Source: Desulfarculus sp. (lineage in GTDB: Bacteria; Desulfobacterota; Desulfarculia; Desulfarculales; Desulfarculaceae). From it: a stretch of 8,930 bases of DNA. Below the pieces are notes generated by a model that did no database searches, was not told where the DNA came from, and saw only the letters and a program-made list of their open reading frames with translations. Made by a program: the position numbers and the translations under genes. The stretch is taken from assembly GCA_020216625.1 (NCBI GenBank), contig JAIUYB010000066.1, positions 1 through 8,930 of the forward strand, in the 5' to 3' direction. Shown piece by piece: positions 1 to 6,205 of this stretch. The stretch's first letter is position 1, and the number at the start of each line of letters is the position of its first letter.

Positions 1-462
1 GAAACGGGGGTTGGTGGGGGGCTCGCGCTCCAGAAGACTGGCGATGACCGAACCGCTGGCCAGGGGCAGCAGCGGCATGATCATGCGCTGACCCAGCTTC
101 TCGGTCTCGGCCTGGGCCTGGGCCCAGGTCACGCCGGGCTCGATGCGGAACAGGCGATCGGGCAGATCCACGTCCAGGATGCGGTTCATCCGGCGCAGGT
201 CCATGATGATTCCGCCCATCTTGGGCAGGGTGCTGCCATGGAAGTGCTGTTCGGAGCTGACCGGGATCACCGGAATTTTCAGCTCGTTGGCCAACTGGAT
301 GACCTTCTGCACCTGCTCGGCGTCCTCGGGCCAGACCACCGCGTCCGCCAGGCCCTGGCAATCCACCAGGCTATGGTCGCGGGAATAGGCCGCCAGCGTG
401 GCGGGGCTGTCATCCACCTGGGCCGCCCCAATGATTCCGACCAATTTGTCCTTGAGTTCCAT
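1..462 (-). CDS. FAD-binding oxidoreductase (VAO/GlcD-type), N-terminal part, cut by the left edge
   Basis: The first 154 codons of a minus-strand gene are visible and the frame is open to the window edge, so the C-terminal substrate domain is missing. The start ATG at 462 is supported by GAGGAGA six bases upstream. The protein reads as a FAD_binding_4 (VAO/PCMH) domain: P45 to N59 gives the usual P.D..QVQ.+..LAN helix, then a PP-loop-like region at about 63-83, GGIIMDL.RMNRI at 83-95, an EPGVT motif at 108-112, and GSV...ERE at 137-147. The last two resemble the layout of vanillyl-alcohol oxidase and 4-cresol dehydrogenase relatives. The family oxidises hydroxy acids or phenolic alcohols with covalent or non-covalent FAD. 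The usual glycine-rich loop is replaced by an S-S-E-Q-H-F-H-G stretch (69-76). There is no signal peptide, so a cytoplasmic enzyme is likely. It is divergent from the TRAP operon, which suggests a shared substrate pathway. The fold is well supported; the substrate is unknown. Confidence 0.85.
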   Translation of the reverse strand, partial: MELKDKLVGIIGAAQVDDSPATLAAYSRDHSLVDCQGLADAVVWPEDAEQVQKVIQLANELKIPVIPVSSEQHFHGSTLPKMGGIIMDLRRMNRILDVDLPDRLFRIEPGVTWAQAQAETEKLGQRMIMPLLPLASGSVIASLLEREPPTNPRF

Positions 463-500
463 GTATGGTCTCCTCGTCATCCGGGGATGATTAATATGTT

Positions 501-512
501 AACTATTTAGTT
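501..512. promoter_or_regulatory. operator-like inverted repeat on the leftward -10 region
   Basis: AACTA-TT-TAGTT is a perfect 12-bp dyad lying over the -10 box of the minus-strand promoter. A GTTAAC palindrome overlaps its left side (498-503). Its half-sites recur at the rightward promoter (810-829), so it is a reasonable site for a repressor that controls both directions. The regulator family cannot be named from this. Confidence 0.4.
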
Positions 513-532
513 CTTTATTTAATCAGTGTCAA
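504..532 (-). promoter_or_regulatory. sigma-70-like promoter of the FAD oxidoreductase gene
   Basis: Read on the minus strand, a perfect TTGACA (532-527) is followed after 17 bases by TAAATA (509-504), a weak -10 match. Transcription would start near 497 and give a leader of about 35 bases with GAGGAGA at 475-469. The surrounding 490-540 stretch is sharply AT-rich compared with the genes. Confidence 0.5.
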
Positions 533-705
533 GTTTTTTCGCGGAAGCGAAAATTTTCCTGGCCCTCCGCGCCACCCTGAACCGGCCCTGGCTCGCGTTG
601 CAGGTAATTTTGCCAATATTTTCGGCGTTTATTCAAGAATGACCCCGGCAACCCAGCCTGGGGCAGCCTCCGGCTCCCAATCATGGTCCCCAGACACTCC
701 ACGAC

Positions 706-719
706 CCATATAGATATGG
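706..719. repeat. 14-bp inverted repeat, possible activator site
   Basis: CCATAT-AG-ATATGG is a perfect dyad about 115-125 bases upstream of the predicted start of the TRAP operon transcript. The position would suit a distal activator, but the site has no family signature I recognise. Confidence 0.3.
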
Positions 720-724
720 ATGCG

Positions 725-743
725 CCGGGGCGACAATCCCCGG
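725..743. repeat. GC hairpin without T-tract
   Basis: CCGGGG (725-730) pairs with CCCCGG (738-743) around a 7-base loop. No run of T follows in either direction, so this is recorded only as local symmetry upstream of the TRAP promoter. Confidence 0.25.
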
Positions 744-795
744 GGGGACATAGCCTGCCTGCCGAGTCGGCTTTGGGTTCTTGGCTGGATTGGGC

Positions 796-825
796 TTGAC
801 AGACCGACTTTAGTTAATCTATAAA
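796..825 (+). promoter_or_regulatory. sigma-70-like promoter of the TRAP transporter operon
   Basis: A perfect TTGACA (796-801) is followed after 18 bases by TATAAA (820-825), five of six matches to the -10 consensus. Transcription would begin near 832. This is 269 bases before the dctP start codon, so the mRNA would carry an unusually long leader. Confidence 0.6.
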
Positions 826-838
826 CTAATTACTAATT
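810..838. promoter_or_regulatory. operator-like repeats overlapping the TRAP promoter
   Basis: TTAGTT (810-815) and AACTAA (824-829) form an inverted repeat spanning the -10 box. ACTAATT is repeated in tandem at 825-831 and 832-838. The same AACTA/TAGTT half-sites lie on the opposite promoter (501-512), although in the other order. A regulator bound here would block RNA polymerase directly. Confidence 0.4.
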
Positions 839-1100
839 ATCTACAAGGTTGGCGAATGTCAGTCCGTTCCGCAACACCGGACCCCAGTTGCGTGGTTGGC
901 GCCCACCTCCCCCGGTACGTCATCTCCAGCGATCCCCCGGCGGCCACCGCATCCAACGGCATGGTTCAGCACCTGGTTTCGTCACCATGGATGCACGCAA
1001 CCTTCACCAGATTTTGGCGAGTTTCTTGGGAAAAGCCTCGCGCGGCGGGCCATCGGGGACCGTCCGCACCCAACCCGAGCCAAGGAGAAGGAGAAGGCAG
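832..1100 (+). other. long 5' leader of the TRAP operon, possible upstream ORF
   Basis: About 269 bases of predicted leader contain no riboswitch class I recognise. An ATG at 856 with AAGG seven bases before it opens a 92-codon frame that ends at 1134, overlapping the dctP start by 34 bases in another frame. Its residue composition (rich in Pro, Arg, Ser, Trp) matches no family I know. It may be spurious or may be a translated leader that couples to dctP. Confidence 0.3.
1082..1097 (+). promoter_or_regulatory. tandem Shine-Dalgarno of dctP
   Basis: AAGGAG occurs at 1082-1087 and 1088-1093, and a third, partial copy (AAGG) follows at 1094-1097. The middle copy is spaced seven bases from the ATG at 1101. 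This decides the dctP start: it sits directly ahead of a codon that begins a clean signal peptide, whereas earlier in-frame starts would add an implausible 84-residue extension. Confidence 0.75.
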
Positions 1101-2120
1101 ATGGTGGCGAAAAGAAAACTGCATGGTTGGCTGAAGCACGCCGGATTGACGCTGGTGGCAACGCTGGTGGCCTTGTCGCTCCTGGCGCCCGGGTCGGCCT
1201 GGGCCAAGGAAGAATTCCAGCTCAAGGCCATCACCGCCTTTCCCAAGGACCATCCCCACAACCTGGGACTGCCCCTGCTGATCAAGCTGATCGAGCAGAA
1301 ATCCGGCGGCCGGCTGAAGATCAACTGGATCGGCGGCCCGGAGGTGATCCAGACCTTCGACCAGGGCGAGGCCCTGCGCCGGGGCACGGTGGACATGCTG
1401 CTCTACAGTCCCTTCATGTATTTCGGCAACATCTCCCCGGTCTTCACCGCCAAGGGGCTATCCGAGATCCCGGCCTGGGAGGAGCGCCAGAGCGGGGCCT
1501 ATGACCTCTGGGTGCAGATCTTCCGCGAAAAGATGAACGCCGAATACCTGGGTTGCCTCAACTCGGTGGTCAACTTCAAGCTGTTCCTGAACAAGAAAAT
1601 CAGCTCCCTGGCCGAGCTCAAGGGCCTCAAGATCCGGGTGGCCCCCCTGTACACCTCCTGGATGAAGTCCCTGGGCGCCAACCCCATCACCATCGCTCCC
1701 ATGGAGATCTACACCGCCATGGAGCGCGGGGTGGTGGATGGCTTCCTGTGGCCCAACTACGCCGTGCCGGGCATGGGCTGGCACGAGGTGACCAAGTACA
1801 TGGTCAACCCCGGCGTGTTCCAACTGGAGCCGGCCACGGTGGTCAACCTGGATAAGTTCAAGGCCCTGCCGCCGGATTTGCAAAAGGTGTTGAAGGAGTG
1901 CGTGGAGATCATGGAGGGCATCGACACCGTGCGCTCCATGGAGCGGGTGGACCAGGACTGGAAGGTGATGTCCGCCGCCGGCATGCAGATCATCACCCTG
2001 CCCGAGGCCGACGCCAAGGAGTTCGTGGCCAGCTCCCAGAAGGCGACCTGGGCCTATGTCATCGAAAAAGCGCCTGACTTTGGCCCCGAGCTGTACAAGC
2101 TGACCCGCAAGAAGCCCTGA
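1101..2120 (+). CDS. dctP: TRAP transporter periplasmic solute-binding protein, DctP family
   Basis: This 339-aa protein captures a carboxylate in the periplasm and delivers it to the DctQM membrane complex. Residues 1-35 form a Sec signal peptide: a basic start (K4, R5, K6), a hydrophobic core at about 14-30, and a GSAWA cleavage site before K36. The mature part has the DctP fold. G.P.VI..FDQGEAL..G.VDM at about 79-99 is typical of the family. LKGLKIRV (173-180) places R179 at the position that normally binds the substrate carboxylate, and MEIYTAMERGVVDGFLWP (201-218) is the family's hinge region. The length is normal. It is the first gene of the operon, 105 bases before dctQ, with a stable hairpin between them, which suggests it is made in excess as binding proteins usually are. 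The ligand is probably an organic acid; its identity is not readable. Confidence 0.93.
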   Translation: MVAKRKLHGWLKHAGLTLVATLVALSLLAPGSAWAKEEFQLKAITAFPKDHPHNLGLPLLIKLIEQKSGGRLKINWIGGPEVIQTFDQGEALRRGTVDMLLYSPFMYFGNISPVFTAKGLSEIPAWEERQSGAYDLWVQIFREKMNAEYLGCLNSVVNFKLFLNKKISSLAELKGLKIRVAPLYTSWMKSLGANPITIAPMEIYTAMERGVVDGFLWPNYAVPGMGWHEVTKYMVNPGVFQLEPATVVNLDKFKALPPDLQKVLKECVEIMEGIDTVRSMERVDQDWKVMSAAGMQIITLPEADAKEFVASSQKATWAYVIEKAPDFGPELYKLTRKKP

Positions 2121-2129
2121 CGCCCTCCC

Positions 2130-2143
2130 GGGGCCCGCGCCCC
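2130..2143 (+). other. small hairpin just after dctP
   Basis: GGGGC (2130-2134) pairs with GCCCC (2139-2143) around a four-base loop, nine bases after the dctP stop. It has no T-tract. It may add to the 3'-end protection given by the larger hairpin downstream. Confidence 0.3.
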
Positions 2144-2156
2144 TGGCGGATAAGGC

Positions 2157-2193
2157 GCGTCCCGGACCGCGCGGCCAACGCGGCCCGGGACGC
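2157..2193 (+). other. dctP-dctQ intercistronic hairpin (stability or attenuation element)
   Basis: GCGTCCCGG (2157-2165) pairs perfectly with CCGGGACGC (2185-2193). One A/C mismatch is followed by an inner stem CCGCG (2167-2171) with CGCGG (2179-2183) and a seven-base loop. No U-run follows, so it is not a classical terminator. Such elements between binding-protein and membrane-subunit genes commonly protect the upstream mRNA and lower expression of the downstream genes; that role is inferred here. Confidence 0.6.
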
Positions 2194-2225
2194 CTAGCGC
2201 GGTCACACTCCACTGCGAGGAAGCC

Positions 2226-2738
2226 ATGTCCTCCATCCTGAGAAACATCCACGACCGCCTGATCCAGGCCGGCGCCATCTTTTGCGGCGCGGTCTTCATG
2301 TTCATGATGGTGGTGGTGACCATCGACGCCATCCTGCGCTATGGCTTCGGCGCCCCCCTGGCCTGGGAGATCGAGGTCAACGAGTACCTCCTGCTCTATG
2401 TCGCCTTTCTGGGCGCGCCCTGGCTCCTGCGCCAGGACGGCCACGTGCGGGTGGACATCCTGTTCGCCTACATCCCCGAACGCGCCGCCCGGCGGCTGAC
2501 CATGATCACCTCCCTTTTGGGCGGGCTGGCCTGCCTGGTGCTGTGCGTCATCGGCTGCCAGTCCACCTGGGAGGCCTATGTCCGCGAACTGCCCGAGATC
2601 AAGACCCTGGCGGTTCCCCGCTGGATCCTGATGTGGGTGATTCCCTACGGCAGCCTGCTTTTGAGCATCGAATTTTTCATCAAGGCCAGGGGCCACTGGC
2701 TGCTCACCGCCCCGGCCCCCACCCGGGCCACCGAATAA
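2226..2738 (+). CDS. dctQ: TRAP transporter small membrane subunit, DctQ family
   Basis: The product is a 170-aa inner-membrane protein that associates with DctM to form the TRAP permease. Four hydrophobic segments are visible at about 14-36, 50-68, 90-112 and 131-152, the number expected for DctQ. The family signature is clear: DAILRYGF at 34-41, then W47, E48 and E53, YLL..VAFLGAPWLLR (54-69) and H73-V-R-V-D77. The start at 2226 is preceded by GAGG with five-base spacing. The gene lies in the same direction as dctP and dctM; 17 bases separate its stop from the dctM start, so the two are certainly co-transcribed and probably coupled. The C-terminal tail after 155 is short and polar. Length and composition are ordinary for the family. 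Confidence 0.92.
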   Translation: MSSILRNIHDRLIQAGAIFCGAVFMFMMVVVTIDAILRYGFGAPLAWEIEVNEYLLLYVAFLGAPWLLRQDGHVRVDILFAYIPERAARRLTMITSLLGGLACLVLCVIGCQSTWEAYVRELPEIKTLAVPRWILMWVIPYGSLLLSIEFFIKARGHWLLTAPAPTRATE

Positions 2739-2755
2739 GGCAGGGGGTGTACGAC

Positions 2756-4069
2756 ATGGAATGGTGGTGGACGCTGACCATTATCATGGGCAGCCTGCTG
2801 GTGATTCTGGCCAGCGGCTTGCCGGTGGCCTTCAGCTTTCTGGTCATCAACCTGGTGGGGGCCTATGTACTCTGGGGCGGCTTTGGCGGCTTCCACCAAC
2901 TGGTCGATGGCATCTACAGCTCGGTGACCATGTTCGCCCTGGTGCCGGTGCCCCTGTTCGTGCTGATGGGAGAGGTGCTCCTGCACACCAAGCTGGCCTT
3001 CAAGGCCATCGACGTGGTGGATATCTGGATGGGGCGCCTGCCCGGACGCCTGTGTCTGGTGACCCTGGGGGCCAGCACGCTTTTCTCTTGCCTGAGCGGC
3101 TCCAGCCTGGGCACCACCGCCATGCTGGGCTCGATGATGCTGCCGGAGATGGAGCGGCGCGGCTACAAGCCGGCCATCAGCGTGGGCTCATGCATGAGCG
3201 GCGGCCTGGCCATGATCATCCCGCCCAGCGCCCTGGCAGTGATCCTAGCCTCCACCGCCCGCGTATCGGTGGGCAAGGTGCTGATCGGCGGCATCCTGCC
3301 TGGCCTTTTCATGGCCTTTCTCTATTCCGCCTACATCGTGGGACGCTGCTGGTTCAGCCCCAACCTGGCCCCCGCCTATCAGCCCAAGACCATCCCCTTC
3401 CGGGAAAAGATTCGCGAGACCATGGTCTATCTGGTGCCTCTGACCGGAGTCATCTTCGTGGTGGTGGGCCTGATGTTCCTGGGGGTGGCCACCCCCACCG
3501 AGTCGGCCGCCCTCGGGGCCTCGGCGGTCTTCATCCTGGCCGCCATCTATCGGCGCCTGAGCTGGGCGGTGGTCCAGAAATCGCTGATCGGCACCATGAA
3601 GATCACCTTGATGATGCTGATGATCCTGACCGGCTCGCTGGCCTTCAGCCAGATGATGGCCTTCACCGGATCCACATCCGGCCTGGTGCAATCGGTGACC
3701 GGCATGGATCTGCCGCCATTGGTGTTGATCATGATGATGCAGGTGGTGATCCTGATCCTGGGCTGTTTCATGGAGCAGGTCTCGATCATGATGATCACCC
3801 TGCCCATCTTCATGCCCATGGTCAAGGCCCTGGGTTTCAGCGACGTCTGGTTCGCCCTGATGATGCTGGTGAATCTGGAGATCGGCCTGAAGACTCCGCC
3901 CTTCGGTTTGTTGTTGTTCGTGATGCGCGGGGTGGCCCCGCCCTCGGTGAGCATGACCGACATCTACCGCTCCACCGGGCCCTTCGTGCTGATCGACGTC
4001 CTGACCATCGCCTTCATGATGGCCTTCCCCAGCCTGGTGCTGTTCTTGCCCGAGCACATCGTGAAGTGA
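2756..4069 (+). CDS. dctM: TRAP transporter large membrane subunit, DctM family
   Basis: This 437-aa, very hydrophobic protein is the transport channel of the TRAP system. It moves the substrate inward, driven by a sodium or proton gradient in known members. Diagnostic motifs occur in order: VPVPLFVLMGE (63-73); FSCLSGSSLGTTAMLGSMMLPEM.RRGY (110-137), the conserved SGSS/ATTA-type membrane re-entrant region; MSGGLAMIIPPSALAVI (147-163); GVATPTESAALGA (243-255), the hallmark of the family; and LEIGLKTPPFG (374-384). About a dozen membrane segments are expected. I chose the ATG at 2756 because it follows AGGGGG at eight bases and yields the usual short N-terminus (MEWWW...). The open frame extends upstream into dctQ but has no protein-like character there. 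The next gene begins 110 bases after the stop. Confidence 0.94.
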   Translation: MEWWWTLTIIMGSLLVILASGLPVAFSFLVINLVGAYVLWGGFGGFHQLVDGIYSSVTMFALVPVPLFVLMGEVLLHTKLAFKAIDVVDIWMGRLPGRLCLVTLGASTLFSCLSGSSLGTTAMLGSMMLPEMERRGYKPAISVGSCMSGGLAMIIPPSALAVILASTARVSVGKVLIGGILPGLFMAFLYSAYIVGRCWFSPNLAPAYQPKTIPFREKIRETMVYLVPLTGVIFVVVGLMFLGVATPTESAALGASAVFILAAIYRRLSWAVVQKSLIGTMKITLMMLMILTGSLAFSQMMAFTGSTSGLVQSVTGMDLPPLVLIMMMQVVILILGCFMEQVSIMMITLPIFMPMVKALGFSDVWFALMMLVNLEIGLKTPPFGLLLFVMRGVAPPSVSMTDIYRSTGPFVLIDVLTIAFMMAFPSLVLFLPEHIVK

Positions 4070-4179
4070 GGCGTTTCGCAGGGGTGGCCCCGCCCCCTTT
4101 CGGGACTTGACGAAAACCTGCTGACTTGCCCGGCAGCCAAAACAGCGGAAGAGCAACCGAGAAGCCTGGAGTTTGCGTC

Positions 4180-5733
4180 ATGACCATGGGAGATGTTCTG
4201 CGCCGGACCGCGGCGCGGGTGCCGGACAAAACCGCCTTGATCATGGGCGAGGAATCAGTCACCTACCGTCAGTTGAACCGCCGGGTCAATCGCCTGGCCA
4301 ACGCCTTGCTGGGCCTGTCGCTCAAAAAGGGCGACCGGGTGGCGGTGCTGACCCACAACGGCATCCCCTACTACGAGTGCTACCTGGGCCTGTGCAAGTC
4401 CGGCGGGGTGATGGTGCCCTACAACAATCTTTTGCGCGACCGCGAGTTGGCCCGCGACCTGGCCTACATCCGCCCCCGCTTCATCATCTGCGAGAGCGAG
4501 TTCGCCCCCCGGGTGGCCAAGCTGATGGCCGACCAACCTTCGCTGGAAAAGGCCATCTGCATTGGCGCGGGCGCGGCTCCCGGCATGATCGACTATGAGT
4601 CATTCCTGGCCGGGTCCAGCGAGGAGGAGCCCAAGACCAAGGTCAGCGGCGACGACCTGATGAGCATCTTCCTGACCTCCGGCACCACCGGCAAACCCAA
4701 GGGCGCCATGCGCACCCACCACCACAACTGCTTGAACGCCCTGGCCGGGGCCACCGAGATGGCGCTGTTGCCCGACGACCGGGTGCTGCTGTTGTTCCCC
4801 TTCTATCACGTCACCTTCGAGGACCGCTTCTGCCACCTGATGCGCGGCAACACCATCATCATCAAGCGCGAGGGCAACTTCGTGGCCTCCGAGGTGCTGG
4901 AGCTGCTCTCCCGCCACCGGGTGACCATCTGCCAGTTCGTGCCCACCATGCTCAACAGCCTTTTGCAGGAGCCGGACATCGACCGCCACGACCTGAGCGC
5001 CCTGCGCCTGATCCTCTACGCCGCCGCGCCCATGCCGGTGGAGCTGCTTAAAGTGGCGTTGAACCGCTTCCGCTGCGGGTTCATGCAGTTCTACGGCCAG
5101 ACCGAGACCGGGCCCATGACCACCGTCCTGCGGCCGGAGGACCACCAGCTCGAGGGCCCCGGCATGGAGCGCCTGGCCTCCTGTGGCCGCGCGGCCCTGG
5201 ATTTCGAGGTGCGGGTGGTGGACCCCCAGGACAAGGAGGTGCTGCGCGGCCAGGTGGGCGAGCTGACCGTGCGCAGCGAGGCGGCCACCATCGGCTATTG
5301 GGAGCTGCCCGAGGAGACCGAGCGCCTGTGGGCCGGCGGTTGGCTGCACACCGGCGACTTCGCCCGCCAGGACGCCGACGGCTTCGTCTACATCGTGGAC
5401 CGCAAGAACGACATGATCATCAGCGGCGGCAAGAACATCTATCCTCGCGAGGTGGAGGAGGTCATCTACTCCCACCCGGCGGTGCTGGAGGTGAGCGTGA
5501 TCGGGGTGCCCGACCCCCACTGGGGCGAGTCGGTCAAGGCGGTGGTGGTGCTCAAGCCGGGCCTGACCGCCAGCGCCGAGGAGATCATCGCCCACTGCAA
5601 GGAGCAGATGGCCAGCTACAAGAAGCCCAAGACCGTGGAGTTCCGCGACGCCCTGCCCAAGAGCCCCACCGGCAAAATCCTAAAGCGGGTGCTGCGCGAC
5701 GAGTTCTGGCAAAACCGGGAGCGCAATGTCTGA
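4180..5733 (+). CDS. acyl-CoA synthetase (AMP-forming, ANL superfamily), substrate unknown
   Basis: This 517-aa cytoplasmic enzyme activates a carboxylic acid to its acyl-adenylate and then to the CoA thioester. All ANL motifs are intact: the phosphate loop LTSGTTGKPKGAM (165-177), YGQTE (305-309), WLHTGDFA (388-395), the hinge D407 in VDRK, the A8 motif with GGKNIYPREVEE (416-427), and the catalytic lysine K499 in SPTGKIL. The ATG at 4180 has GGAG eight bases upstream; a second ATG two codons later is also possible. The gene is fourth in the TRAP operon, which suggests it traps the imported acid as a CoA ester. It resembles fatty-acid or aryl-CoA ligases overall. The acyl-pocket segment FPFYHVTFEDRF (206-217) has E214, D215 and R216 where many relatives are small or hydrophobic, so a polar or unusual acid is possible. 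Confidence 0.9.
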   Translation: MTMGDVLRRTAARVPDKTALIMGEESVTYRQLNRRVNRLANALLGLSLKKGDRVAVLTHNGIPYYECYLGLCKSGGVMVPYNNLLRDRELARDLAYIRPRFIICESEFAPRVAKLMADQPSLEKAICIGAGAAPGMIDYESFLAGSSEEEPKTKVSGDDLMSIFLTSGTTGKPKGAMRTHHHNCLNALAGATEMALLPDDRVLLLFPFYHVTFEDRFCHLMRGNTIIIKREGNFVASEVLELLSRHRVTICQFVPTMLNSLLQEPDIDRHDLSALRLILYAAAPMPVELLKVALNRFRCGFMQFYGQTETGPMTTVLRPEDHQLEGPGMERLASCGRAALDFEVRVVDPQDKEVLRGQVGELTVRSEAATIGYWELPEETERLWAGGWLHTGDFARQDADGFVYIVDRKNDMIISGGKNIYPREVEEVIYSHPAVLEVSVIGVPDPHWGESVKAVVVLKPGLTASAEEIIAHCKEQMASYKKPKTVEFRDALPKSPTGKILKRVLRDEFWQNRERNV

Positions 5734-5837
5734 CCGCGCGGCGGGCCGGGGTTGGTTCGGCTTCGGGAGCCCACCCGGCGCGCCACGCTGAATGAGGTGT
5801 TCTGGCCGGGTCCTGGCGGACTCCCCGGCCCTTCCCC

Positions 5838-5890
5838 ACCCCGGCGGGCGGTGCCGCGCCACCTCCCCGCCGGGGTCTTCCTTCATATTC
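5838..5890 (+). terminator. rho-independent-like terminator of the TRAP/ligase operon
   Basis: ACCCCGGCGGG (5838-5848) pairs perfectly with CCCGCCGGGGT (5866-5876); an inner GGTG/CACC stem shortens the loop. The stem is followed by a pyrimidine- and T-rich tail (5876-5890) interrupted by C. It begins 105 bases after the ligase stop codon. Confidence 0.55.
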
Positions 5891-6120
5891 GTAGGTTATT
5901 TCGATTTTAGCTACCGTCGTGTAGCTTTCAGGACGTCTCAACCCGCCGCCTGATCGAGAATATGGCTTCCGGCTGGACTTATCAAACTGATATCGCGGCA
6001 AATCAGCCCGGCAGCCAAAGATTGGCCGGATTTGGCAACCGGCTTGCATCATAATCGGGCGACGCATGATTCCTCCCGCCTCCCAGCCTTGACAATCCCT
6101 CCTCTCCTTTTCCTCCCTCG
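5891..6120. other. structured, AT-richer intergenic stretch, no gene recognised
   Basis: No credible protein frame is present. AGCTAC (5909-5914) and GTAGCT (5921-5926) form a perfect six-bp hairpin. A longer one pairs CCGG..GCCAAA (6008-6019) with TTTGGC..CCGG (6031-6042). The stretch lies between two rightward terminators. It could hold a small RNA, but no good rightward promoter was found. Confidence 0.3.
5957..5985 (-). promoter_or_regulatory. candidate leftward sigma-70 promoter in the convergent intergenic region
   Basis: On the minus strand, TTGATA (5985-5980) and TATTCT (5962-5957) are separated by 17 bases, five and four matches to consensus. There is no gene for it to serve; a transcript from here would run antisense toward the end of the acyl-CoA synthetase gene. 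Confidence 0.3.
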
Positions 6121-6155
6121 CCCCCGGCCGCACCCCCCGGCCGGGGGACCTTTTT
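6121..6155 (+). terminator. strong rightward intrinsic terminator
   Basis: CCCCCGGCCG (6121-6130) pairs perfectly with CGGCCGGGGG (6138-6147) around a seven-base loop, then ACC and five T (6151-6155). This is textbook architecture. It lies nearly 400 bases after the last plus-strand gene, so it is either a second terminator of that operon or the end of an unrecognised small RNA. Confidence 0.65.
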
Positions 6156-6205
6156 CGGCGGACCGAACCCAGCCGGGCCGGCCACGCGAGCCTCTGCGGG
6201 CCGCG

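Larger units (their letters stand above)
463..795. other. upstream half of the divergent intergenic region, no gene seen
   Basis: No convincing reading frame lies here. AT-rich DNA next to the leftward promoter gives way to GC-rich DNA. Small symmetric elements are visible: the GAAAATTTTC palindrome (549-558), a 14-bp inverted repeat at 706-719, and a GC hairpin at 725-743. The last has no T-tract and is not a convincing terminator. Confidence 0.5.

Noticed and set aside
782..800. Sigma-54 promoter before the TRAP operon
   Set aside because: GG and GC elements occur, but their spacing is nine bases instead of ten; the overlapping TTGACA/TATAAA pair fits far better.
849..1100. 84-residue N-terminal extension of DctP from a TTG start
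   Set aside because: It would bury the signal peptide inside the protein; the ATG at 1101 has a strong ribosome site and gives a standard secretory start.
1458..2696. Long minus-strand open frame (412 codons) across dctP and dctQ
   Set aside because: It lies antisense to two clear genes, is rich in His, Gln and Gly as expected of a shadow in GC-rich DNA, and has no domain or ribosome site.
2282..2755. Upstream extension of the dctM frame into dctQ, which would suggest a fused protein
   Set aside because: The extension is low-complexity Arg/Pro/Gly sequence out of frame with the real dctQ; dctM has its own ribosome site and a normal N-terminus at 2756.
3245..5595. Minus-strand open frames of about 300 codons (3245-4156 and 4600-5595) opposite dctM and the ligase
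   Set aside because: His/Gln/Gly-rich shadows of well-supported genes; no family resemblance.
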